Assembly: GCA_002422865.1 (NCBI GenBank)
Contig: DITN01000010.1
Span: 1,564-7,913, forward strand
DNA length: 6,350 nt
DNA from: Bacteroidetes bacterium UBA6183
Lineage (GTDB): Bacteria; Bacteroidota; Bacteroidia; UKL13-3
Reading direction: 5' to 3'
Made by a program: the position numbers and the translations under genes. Numbering within the stretch: position 1 is the first letter of the stretch; every line of letters starts with the position of its first letter. Positions 1-5,751 of this stretch are shown here, one piece after another. The notes beneath the pieces are model-generated. The model ran no database searches and was not told the origin of the DNA. It saw nothing but the letters and a program-made list of their open reading frames with translations.

Positions 1-1926
1 CACGGTGCGCGTAAAGGTTTGGCCGATACCGCGTTAAAAACTGCGGATGCGGGTTACTTAACACGTAGGTTACATGACGTTTCTCAAGATGTTGTTGTAA
101 ACGAGCCTGATTGCGGTACCCTTCGTGGTATTGTGATGAGTGCCTTAAAAGACAATGAAGAGGTTGTAGAAACTTTATACGAACGTATTTTAGGTCGTAC
201 CAGTTTACATGATGTAATCGATCCATTAACCAATGAAGTTTACTGCTACAGCGGTGATGAGATTACAGAAGAAATTGGTGCTAAAATAGAAGCGTCTCCT
301 GTTGAACAAGTTGAAATACGCTCGGTATTAACCTGCCAATCTAAATATGGTGTGTGTGCGAAATGCTATGGCCGTAACTTGGCTACTTCTCGTATGGCAC
401 AACGTGGTGATGCGGTAGGTGTTATTGCAGCCCAATCAATTGGTGAACCGGGTACACAGTTAACCTTACGTACCTTCCACGTGGGTGGTACGGCATCAAA
501 CATTGCTACAGAAAGTGAAATGACCGCTAAATTCGGTGGATTGTTGGAGTTCGAAGAAATTAGAACTACACCAATGGATACAGAAGAAGGTCCTGCTGAA
601 GTAGTAATTGGACGTCAAGGTGAGGTTCGTGTATTAGACGAAAAAACCCGTGTTACCATCATTACGGTAAACATTCCTTATGGTGCGCATTTATTTGTTA
701 AAAACGGACAAAAAGTAGAAAAAGGCGCACGTCTTTACACTTGGGATCCATACAATGCGGTTATTATCACAGAATCGGCCGGTAAGGTTAAGTTCGAGAA
801 CATTATCGAGAACGTTACCTTTAAGGAAGAAAGCGATGAGCAAACAGGTCACAAAGAGAAAGTAATTATCGAGTCGAAAGACAAAACCAAAATTCCATCT
901 ATTATCGTTAGCGATAAAAAAGGTGAGAACACCAAAGAATATAACATTCCGGTAGGTGCTCACATTGTGGTGGAAGAAGGAACAGCGGTAATTGCAGGTC
1001 AGATATTAGTAAAAATCCCTCGTGTAGTTGGTAAAACACGCGATATTACGGGAGGTTTACCACGTGTTACCGAGTTATTCGAAGCACGTAACCCATCAAA
1101 CCCGGCTGTAGTAACCGAAATTGATGGTGTGGTAAGCTTTGGTGGTATTAAACGTGGTAACCGTGAGGTGATGATTACATCAAAAGATGGCGAACAAAAG
1201 AAATACATGGTTTCATTATCTAAACACATTTTGGTGCAAGAAAATGATTTCGTGAAAGCTGGTTCTCCTTTATCTGATGGCGCTATCAGCCCGCAAGATA
1301 TTTTACGAATTGAAGGACCTTTAGCTGTACAACGTTATATCCTAAATGGTATCCAAGAGGTTTACCGTTTACAAGGTGTAAAAATCAACGATAAACACAT
1401 TGAAACCATTGTGCGCCAAATGATGCAAAAAGTGGAAGTAATTGATGCCGGTGATACTTTATTCCTTGAAGGAGAAAACGTAGACCGTTGGACATTTAAA
1501 GAAACTAACGATTGGATTTTCGACAAAAAAGTTGTGGTTGAAGCAGGTGATTCTTCATCGTTAAAACCGGGACAAATTGTAAGCGTACGTAAATTACGTG
1601 ACGAAAACTCAATGTTAAAACGTAAAGCTTTAAGAACAGTTGAAGCCCGCGATGCACAACCTGCAACCGGTGCTCAAATTATTCAAGGTATTACACGTGC
1701 ATCTTTAGGTACACATAGTTTCTTAAGTGCGGCATCGTTCCAAGAAACAACCAAAGTATTAAACGAAGCTGCTATCTCGGGTAAGGTAGATCACATGTTG
1801 GGCTTGAAAGAGAACATTATTGTTGGTCACTTAATTCCTGCCGGTACCGGTTTACGCGAATACGAAAAATTAATTGTAGGTTCTAAAGAAGAATACGAAA
1901 TGTTAATGGCTTCTAAAGGCCAATAA
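1..1926 (+). CDS. rpoC: DNA-directed RNA polymerase subunit beta' (C-terminal part, 5' end outside window)
   Basis: This is the largest catalytic subunit of RNA polymerase, which with beta forms the active-site cleft. The reading frame is open from base 1, so the gene enters from the left. The 641 residues present correspond to E. coli beta' from the bridge helix onward, and roughly 780 N-terminal residues are missing. By alignment from memory, the bridge helix continues through HGARKGLADTALKTADAGYL (residues 1-20 here). The second zinc site is intact, with Cys38 (in EPDCGT) and Cys112, Cys119 and Cys122 (C-x6-C-x2-C). The trigger loop follows at about residues 140-163 (GVIAAQSIGEPGTQLTLRTF). 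Sandwich-barrel hybrid segments come next, then the conserved C-terminal motifs DITGGLPRVTELFEAR, YRLQGVKINDKHIE, SFLSAASFQETTKVLNEAA and GLKENIIVGHLIPAGTG. The gene ends at TAA and a terminator follows closely. The apparent TTG start at base 19 is internal and not a real start. Confidence 0.99.
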   Translation, partial: HGARKGLADTALKTADAGYLTRRLHDVSQDVVVNEPDCGTLRGIVMSALKDNEEVVETLYERILGRTSLHDVIDPLTNEVYCYSGDEITEEIGAKIEASPVEQVEIRSVLTCQSKYGVCAKCYGRNLATSRMAQRGDAVGVIAAQSIGEPGTQLTLRTFHVGGTASNIATESEMTAKFGGLLEFEEIRTTPMDTEEGPAEVVIGRQGEVRVLDEKTRVTIITVNIPYGAHLFVKNGQKVEKGARLYTWDPYNAVIITESAGKVKFENIIENVTFKEESDEQTGHKEKVIIESKDKTKIPSIIVSDKKGENTKEYNIPVGAHIVVEEGTAVIAGQILVKIPRVVGKTRDITGGLPRVTELFEARNPSNPAVVTEIDGVVSFGGIKRGNREVMITSKDGEQKKYMVSLSKHILVQENDFVKAGSPLSDGAISPQDILRIEGPLAVQRYILNGIQEVYRLQGVKINDKHIETIVRQMMQKVEVIDAGDTLFLEGENVDRWTFKETNDWIFDKKVVVEAGDSSSLKPGQIVSVRKLRDENSMLKRKALRTVEARDAQPATGAQIIQGITRASLGTHSFLSAASFQETTKVLNEAAISGKVDHMLGLKENIIVGHLIPAGTGLREYEKLIVGSKEEYEMLMASKGQ

Positions 1927-1947
1927 CACCAAGTAAATATTATTTAT

Positions 1948-1986
1948 AAAGGCAGTGATGAATTTCTCACTGCCTTTTTTATTTTT
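1948..1986 (+). terminator. Rho-independent terminator after rpoC
   Basis: A perfect 11-bp inverted repeat (AAAGGCAGTGA at 1948-1958, TCACTGCCTTT at 1967-1977) has an 8-nt loop and runs into a T-rich tract ending near 1986. It begins 21 nt after the rpoC stop codon. It probably ends the rpoBC transcript, although some read-through into the downstream DUF3467 gene is possible. Confidence 0.9.
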
Positions 1987-2024
1987 GAGCAAATTCAAAT
2001 TAATTAGCATAGCGAAAAACAATC

Positions 2025-2336
2025 ATGGAAAATAAAAACAACGAAAACCAATTAAACATAGAGTTAAGTGAAGAAATGGCCGAAGGCACTTACAGCAACT
2101 TAGCCATCATAACACACAGCAATGCCGAGTTTGTGGTTGATTTTATACGTGTAATGCCGGGCGTACCTAAAGCAAAAGTTAAATCGCGTATTGTATTAAC
2201 CCCTCAGCATGCCAAAAGACTGTTATTGGCTTTGGGTGATAATATTTTAAAATATGAAGAGCAAAATGGCACCATTGATTTGCACGACTCTCCCCCATTT
2301 CCAATGAATTTTGGCGGACCAACCGCACAAGCATAA
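2025..2336 (+). CDS. DUF3467 family protein
   Basis: This is a 103-residue cytosolic protein with no signal peptide or membrane segment. The sequence matches the DUF3467 family as I know it: an acidic N-terminus (LNIELSEEMAEGTYSNLAII), the segment HSNAEFVVDFIRVMPGVPKA at about residues 32-51, then a basic VKSRIVLTPQHAKRLLLAL stretch. The end is proline- and glycine-rich (PPFPMNFGGP). The biochemical role of the family is not established, so none is assigned. In Bacteroidota it commonly follows rpoC, and here it starts 98 nt after the rpoC stop codon. It lies between two terminators, so it is either transcribed from its own promoter or reached by read-through. The ATG has an A-rich leader without a clear Shine-Dalgarno sequence, which is usual in this phylum. 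The start is well supported because the frame matches the family N-terminus. Confidence 0.93.
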   Translation: MENKNNENQLNIELSEEMAEGTYSNLAIITHSNAEFVVDFIRVMPGVPKAKVKSRIVLTPQHAKRLLLALGDNILKYEEQNGTIDLHDSPPFPMNFGGPTAQA

Positions 2337-2344
2337 AGCATAAA

Positions 2345-2382
2345 AAAAACAGCCGTATCAAAAAATGATGCGGCTGTTTTTG
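2345..2382. terminator. Rho-independent terminator after the DUF3467 gene, possibly bidirectional
   Basis: A 16-bp stem (2345-2360 with 2366-2381) has the core CAGCCG/CGGCTG, one T-G wobble pair and an A5 loop. A-rich sequence precedes it and T-rich sequence follows it, so it could work in both directions. On the plus strand it ends the DUF3467 transcript, 8 nt past the stop codon. On the minus strand it could end transcription from the gene at 2451-3068. Confidence 0.9.
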
Positions 2383-2392
2383 TTTGTACGGT

Positions 2393-2457
2393 ATGGTTTG
2401 TTTTACTAAACGCGGACGGAACCCTGATTACTCGGGGCGTGAACGAGGGTTTACCAT
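2393..2457. repeat. Degenerate GC-rich palindrome at the 3' end of the 2451-3068 gene, probably a repeat-family fragment
   Basis: Nested inverted repeats are visible: ATGGT/ACCAT as the outer pair, AAAC/GTTT inside it, and an inner part in which AACCCT pairs with AGGGTT or CTCG with CGAG. The segment shares AACGCGGACG (2409-2418) with the left arms at 3012 and 4434. It also shares GTTTGTTTTAC (2396-2406) and GCGTGAACG (2437-2445) with the right arm of the repeat at 5095-5297 (5256-5266 and 5287-5295). These short matches in the same order suggest a decayed copy of an arm. The stop codon of the minus-strand gene (2451-2453) falls inside it. Confidence 0.5.
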
Positions 2458-3068
2458 AGCCTTGTTCTAATATGACGCCTCTGCAGAATATCATATTTAT
2501 ATAACATTATTGAATTCACTGATTTCCCATTTACTAAAGCTGGATGAAAATTTATGTTGTGCTTTGTAATAACATTTTGCAGCGCCTGTTTTACTTCCGG
2601 ATATTCACGATTGTTCAGCCCTGTTAAATATGTATTGGTCATTTTACCTTCTTTATTTATAAAAAAAACATAACTTGGTATTGGTATATACAGCGACCCT
2701 TTATGTTCTAAAATAGAATCCAATTCTAAATGAATTATCTTGTCGATATCCACCCTAAAATCGGCATAAATATCAGGCACTAGATACCAAATTGTATCAT
2801 TGCACTTAATGATTGAATTACCACCTCGTTTTCTGATATAGTATTTATCTATATCAACCCACTTTCTTAAAGTATCATTAACCATAAAAAACATAAGAGT
2901 TCTCTTATGTTTTATGAACACCTCTCTATGTATGGCTTTATGCGACATCCGTTTTGAATACCCACAACCAAATCCAATTATAGCAACCAATATCACGAAC
3001 AACAATACGATAACGCGGACGTGCCGTCCGTGTGCAGTTATATTTTGTAACGTAGTTAAATTTTCCAT
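2451..3068 (-). CDS. Hypothetical membrane-anchored protein with TonB-C-like C-terminus; N-terminus encoded by a repeat
   Basis: The product is 205 residues and I do not recognise it as a whole. Residues about 19-34 (VIVLLFVILVAIIGFG) are hydrophobic, followed by Cys35 and a basic stretch. This could be a signal anchor or, with a poor lipobox (GFG-C), a lipoprotein signal, so a periplasmic location is likely. The middle carries no motif I know. Residues about 155-195 (YPEVKQALQNVI, then FHPALVNGKSVNSI) resemble the end of TonB_C domains, where PAxVNGKPV is typical. The pattern is short and suggestive only. ATG at 3068 is favoured because GAGGA (complement of 3078-3082) lies 9 nt upstream. About the first 17 codons lie in a repeat arm, so the ancestral start may have been internal. 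The last residues (RRHIRTRLW) lie next to another palindrome and may be acquired. The neighbouring gene upstream on this strand ends 55 nt away. Confidence 0.68.
   Translation of the reverse strand: MENLTTLQNITAHGRHVRVIVLLFVILVAIIGFGCGYSKRMSHKAIHREVFIKHKRTLMFFMVNDTLRKWVDIDKYYIRKRGGNSIIKCNDTIWYLVPDIYADFRVDIDKIIHLELDSILEHKGSLYIPIPSYVFFINKEGKMTNTYLTGLNNREYPEVKQALQNVITKHNINFHPALVNGKSVNSIMLYKYDILQRRHIRTRLW
3010..3060 (+). repeat. Partial copy (left arm) of the dispersed palindromic repeat
   Basis: From 3014 to 3060 the sequence aligns without gaps to 4436-4482, with about 40 of 47 bases identical by eye, and then loses similarity. The hairpin CGGACG-TGC-CGTCCG (3016-3030) sits inside an outer ATAAC/GTTAT pair (3010-3014 with 3037-3041). 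The spacer and right arm seen in the fuller copies are absent. Read on the minus strand, it forms codons 3 to 19 or so of the gene starting at 3068. Confidence 0.82.
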
Positions 3069-3123
3069 TCGGGTAATTCCTCGTAAATAATAACGCGATA
3101 AATGCCTCTACAATGTAATAGAA

Positions 3124-4356
3124 TTACTCCTTACTAAGCTTACCGATGATTATGGGTTGGGACCTATCCATAATTCGATAAAAATAAATACCGCGCTCCA
3201 ACTCAGAAATCTGAAATGCTGTTTGATTCTGTTCTACTTTATTCCGGTAAACAATTTCCCCCAACCCATTTATCAATTCAACCTGAAGGTCGTTTACCAA
3301 AAAATCAGGTGGAATGCTGATATGAAGTTTATCAATTGCAGGATTGGGATATATGCTAATTGCTTCAGCCCAATTTATCTTTTTAACACTTGTTGGAGTT
3401 CCATATTTAACTTGTGCAAATCGAGTATTGACACAAGCAAGTTCGGATACAGACGGAGGAACGTAACCAGCAACTAAACTATCTGTAAGGGTATTATAGG
3501 AAATCATTTTTCTTGTAAAGTTGTCATCAACGCCAATAATCATAAATGTGCTTGTATTTTGGTCGAAACAAGAAGAGGACGCCACAAAATATGGAAATTG
3601 TTTGATAGCTGCTTTAAGACTAACAACACCATTTACACTATTTATTTCAACAATATCGCTACCTAAGTACGTTGAATATCCATCAAAATTTGCTCTAATG
3701 CAGTAAATTTTATTGTTTACATTGTCGAATTGAAGTGCTGAGAGGTTATTATTTTCTTGGCCTATAATAGGCGTTTTGGTGTATGTAAAGCTAGTATCTC
3801 TTACATATATCGCATACAAATCTTTGCTATTATTGGTGTTCATACCAATATGATAAATAATACCCTTATTCGCATCAAAACAAATGGCATCCGCCAATAA
3901 ACCTATTAAATTAGGTTCTGTAAAAGTACCTATTAAACTATCTTGATTAGTAATGATTGAATTTGCTATTACAGAAACCGTATTGTTTTCGTCTATCGAT
4001 AATTTGTACATCATTCCGGTACTCATATCAAATTCTGTGATATTGCTTGACAAACTTCCTACTGTAAAACTAGAAGTGTTTGTAAACGTATTAAAGCTTA
4101 ATCTGCCCATACCCGCGGCACTTATACCGGATATATGGTACTTTCCGGTATAATCACTAAAACCGGATGTAGCAAATACAGATGAGTTTAAATCTGTTTG
4201 GTAATAGGTGGCAGAAGACGAGTCAAACATGTTCCAAGTAACAATTTCAATTTTGTCTGGGTTGTTGGTGTTATTGACTCCAATTAATCTAATTTGAGCG
4301 TGAGCACAAGGAATTAAGTGGCTCAAAAAGAGTGAATAAAATAGTATTTTTTTCAT
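3124..4356 (-). CDS. Secreted protein with T9SS type A C-terminal sorting domain, probable beta-propeller-like body
   Basis: This 410-residue protein is exported by Sec and then probably moved across the outer membrane by the type IX secretion system. The signal peptide is clear: basic KK, a hydrophobic core and an AHA cleavage site after residue 20. The last 75 or so residues match the T9SS type A sorting domain, with ISIYPNPAIDKLHISI near residue 334, GLGEIVYRN in the middle, the LERGIYFYRI motif, and a final basic GKLSKE. The body (about 25-325) has recurring FDxxxxxIYxI-like units (FDANKGIIYHIG, FDNVNNKIYCI, FDQNTSTFMIIG), which suggest beta-propeller blades. It is rich in Ser, Thr and Asn, as many exported proteins are. 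No catalytic motif is visible, so adhesion or matrix roles are only guesses. The ATG fits the signal peptide exactly. Repeat copies lie on both sides. Confidence 0.92.
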   Translation of the reverse strand: MKKILFYSLFLSHLIPCAHAQIRLIGVNNTNNPDKIEIVTWNMFDSSSATYYQTDLNSSVFATSGFSDYTGKYHISGISAAGMGRLSFNTFTNTSSFTVGSLSSNITEFDMSTGMMYKLSIDENNTVSVIANSIITNQDSLIGTFTEPNLIGLLADAICFDANKGIIYHIGMNTNNSKDLYAIYVRDTSFTYTKTPIIGQENNNLSALQFDNVNNKIYCIRANFDGYSTYLGSDIVEINSVNGVVSLKAAIKQFPYFVASSSCFDQNTSTFMIIGVDDNFTRKMISYNTLTDSLVAGYVPPSVSELACVNTRFAQVKYGTPTSVKKINWAEAISIYPNPAIDKLHISIPPDFLVNDLQVELINGLGEIVYRNKVEQNQTAFQISELERGIYFYRIMDRSQPIIIGKLSKE

Positions 4357-4386
4357 AGTGTGGTTTTTTGATTATTCTTCTAATAA

Positions 4387-4394
4387 CAAATGTA
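4387..4394 (-). promoter_or_regulatory. Possible Bacteroidota-type -7 promoter box for the T9SS-substrate gene
   Basis: On the minus strand these bases read TACATTTG, an exact match to the Bacteroidota -7 consensus TAnnTTTG. The box lies 30 nt upstream of the start codon at 4356, which would give a leader of roughly 25 nt. No convincing -33 TTTG is found at the expected 19-21 nt spacing, so support rests on one box. It lies outside the repeat core, on its gene-proximal side. Confidence 0.4.
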
Positions 4395-4430
4395 TCATAA
4401 TGATTTCAAATTTGTACATGGCAATTACTA

Positions 4431-4625
4431 ATTAACGCGGACGTACCGTCCGTGTGTCGTTAATTTTTGTAACATGGTTAAACACATCATTGGCTTGTCG
4501 TTAATACATCCAAAATAGCTTTAATTTTAAACCAAAACAAACACATAACTAAAACCCCGGCAAGTTCTAATTGGTGGGATTGCGTTGTTTTTATTCTATA
4601 CCACACGAGAGGACTCGTGCGGTAG
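4431..4625 (+). repeat. Dispersed palindromic repeat, near-complete copy A (MITE or REPIN-like)
   Basis: Bases 4436-4566 align without gaps to 5097-5227, with about 115 of 131 identical by eye, and weaker similarity continues to about 4625. The left arm is a hairpin, CGGACG-TAC-CGTCCG (4438-4452), inside an outer ATTAACG/CGTTAAT pair (4431-4437 with 4458-4464). The right arm is another hairpin, CACGAG-AGGA-CTCGTG, near 4604-4619. CGTGTG of the left arm can also pair with CACACG of the right arm. The AT-rich spacer of about 110 nt is conserved with the other copy. It fills most of the gap between the stop codon of the 4635-5057 gene and the promoter of the 3124-4356 gene. No transposase ORF is inside, so it would be a non-autonomous element. 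Confidence 0.85.
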
Positions 4626-4634
4626 CTGCGGGAC

Positions 4635-5057
4635 TCATTTTTCTTGTTTCCTAAAACTTACACTTCGATTTCTTGATATAATATCTAATCCATTTTTATT
4701 AAGGTACACGACTGTGTTAATAATGGTATCCTTGCTGGATACATCGAACTCCTTTACTAATATTTTAGACTGAAGATCTCCGTCTCTTATAAAATCAAAC
4801 GTGCTGCTCTTAGCTTCGTAATAATTCATTAAAGCGTCATCTAATACAAACACAATAGGGTTACTCATATTTACTTGTCCATCATAATAGTAAACAATTG
4901 TATCACTTCGTATATCCATAACAAAATTATTGTCTGTAGTCAATACCCACTTTCCAATCAGTAGCTTTTCGGCCACTTTCTTTATATCATTATCAACAAA
5001 GCTGCAACTTATAAAACACAAGAATGTATTTAGAAAAATTAAAAATATAGGTCTCAT
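4635..5057 (-). CDS. Small lipoprotein, lipocalin-like
   Basis: This 140-residue protein begins with a hydrophobic signal (MRPIFLIFLNTFLCFIS) and Cys18. FIS-C is a relaxed lipobox acceptable in Bacteroidota, so membrane anchoring through Cys18 is likely. After it comes an amphipathic stretch and LLIGKWVL (about residues 32-39). The GKW motif is typical of the first strand of small lipocalin-like domains. The rest alternates short beta-like segments (NFVMDIRSDTIVYYYDG, DTIINTVVYLNKNG), as expected for a small beta-barrel. No ligand can be named. The stop codon lies about 10 nt from the right arm of one repeat copy, and the start lies 39 nt from the left arm of the next. The gene therefore sits like a cassette between them. 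An upstream 30-codon frame from the repeat ends 1 nt before this ATG. Confidence 0.82.
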   Translation of the reverse strand: MRPIFLIFLNTFLCFISCSFVDNDIKKVAEKLLIGKWVLTTDNNFVMDIRSDTIVYYYDGQVNMSNPIVFVLDDALMNYYEAKSSTFDFIRDGDLQSKILVKEFDVSSKDTIINTVVYLNKNGLDIISRNRSVSFRKQEK

Positions 5058-5094
5058 CTTACAACTCTATTAATTTTTGAAAAAGTGCACCCTG

Positions 5095-5297
5095 TTCGCG
5101 GACATGCCTTCCGTTTGTCGTTAAATTTTGTAACAATATTAAACATATCATTGGCTTGTCATCAACACATCCAAAATAACTTTAATTTTAAACCTAAACA
5201 AACACATAACTATAACCCCAGCAAGTTTTGCATTGTCACAATTGCTTGGTTTTAAGTTTGTTTTACGACACACGAACCACAGGTCCGCGTGAACGGA
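5095..5297 (+). repeat. Dispersed palindromic repeat, near-complete copy B with terminal inverted repeats
   Basis: This copy shows the ends best. The left arm starting GCGGACATGCC (5098) and the right arm ending GGTCCGC (to 5288) are inverted repeats. About 21 of 28 positions pair, including GCGGAC/GTCCGC and GTCGT/ACGAC. The right arm is itself a near-hairpin (GAACC-ACA-GGTCC), and a second one, GTCCG-CGTGAA-CGGAC, overlaps its edge. The spacer matches copy A closely. No target-site duplication was found by eye. No protein of transposase type is encoded inside. It separates the minus-strand accessory genes from the plus-strand regulator and immunity-like genes, and it occupies most of the 326-nt gap between 5057 and 5384. 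Confidence 0.85.
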
Positions 5298-5327
5298 CAA
5301 TTTAACTCAAACCAATTAATCAATTTA

Positions 5328-5358
5328 TTGATTACATAGGCACTATTTTGTAACTTTA
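5328..5358 (+). promoter_or_regulatory. Possible promoter for the HTH pseudogene and immunity-like gene
   Basis: TTG at 5328-5330 and TAACTTTA at 5351-5358 are 20 nt apart, close to the Bacteroidota pattern TTTG-N19-21-TAnnTTTG. The match is imperfect at the last base of the -7 box. It lies about 25 nt upstream of the ATG at 5384 and just outside the repeat, so it could still drive the intact downstream gene. Confidence 0.35.
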
Positions 5359-5383
5359 TTGCTCAAATAATCATTATTTAGGT

Positions 5384-5747
5384 ATGGACATAGCTAAAAG
5401 AATAAAACAGATTAGGGAAGCTAAAGAATTGACTGCTAAATAGGTTATATGCCGTGGATATGGGGGCTGCCATGTATAGCCGTATTGAAATAGGTAAAAC
5501 CGAACCTTCTTTAAGCCCTTTGGAAAAAATTGCCAAAGCTTTGGGGGTTTCGCTTTCCGATTTCTTTTCTACTGAAGATGCTATTGCTGATGTAAATTCT
5601 TATGATGGCTCGCTGATGGAAAAGGTAAAAGCTATTGAAGCTCTGAGCGATGAAGAGAAGAAAACCGTGTTTTCTATTGTAGATGCCTTTGCTGGCAAGA
5701 AAAAACTTAAAGATGCTTTGAGTAATGTTTTAACTGATGTAAAATAA
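5384..5747 (+). pseudogene. XRE-family HTH transcriptional regulator, inactivated by a nonsense codon and a frameshift
   Basis: The original protein was probably a 121-residue DNA-binding regulator. The first 19 codons from ATG 5384 (ending IREAKELTAK) are the first helix of an HTH_3 domain. Codon 20 is TAG (5441-5443), where family alignment expects Gln or Glu; CAG to TAG is one transition. After GTT (5444-5446) one base stands where a codon is expected, so the frame shifts by a net loss of 2 nt. The new frame continues YAVDMGAAMYSRIEIGKTEP, which completes the HTH helices, and then a C-terminal helical part ending in LSNVLTDVK. Restoring both lesions gives exactly the 21-residue spacing of a standard HTH. 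The rest of the domain is well preserved, so the decay looks recent. A shorter product from GTG 5454 or ATG 5460 would lack the first two helices and is unlikely to bind DNA. A sequencing error could explain one lesion but hardly both. Confidence 0.85.
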
Positions 5748-5751
5748 GATT

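Noticed and set aside
691..1229. Open frames on the minus strand inside rpoC (691-963 and 999-1229)
   Set aside because: They are antisense to a strongly conserved rpoC reading frame, have no recognisable domains, and have odd composition; they are shadows of rpoC.
2179..2494. Minus-strand open frames over the DUF3467 gene and its terminator
   Set aside because: They overlap a confident plus-strand gene and run through a terminator hairpin; their translations show no family features.
3072..3125. Inverted pair GTAATTC/GAATTAC flanking the gap between the two minus-strand genes
   Set aside because: It is only 7 bp with about 40 nt between the halves in AT-rich DNA; this is likely by chance.
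3157..4153. Plus-strand open frames within the T9SS-substrate gene
   Set aside because: They lie opposite a gene with a clear signal peptide and sorting domain and have no features of their own.
4602..4625. Hairpin after the lipoprotein gene read as a terminator
   Set aside because: The stem is good but no T-tract follows on the minus strand, and it aligns to the repeat arm; it is better seen as part of the repeat.
4585..4773. Plus-strand 62-codon frame across the right arm of repeat copy A and the end of the lipoprotein gene
   Set aside because: Its first part is repeat sequence and the rest is antisense to a better supported lipoprotein gene.
2393..5297. CRISPR array
   Set aside because: The repeats are long, few, unevenly spaced and separated by whole genes, with no short direct-repeat and spacer periodicity.
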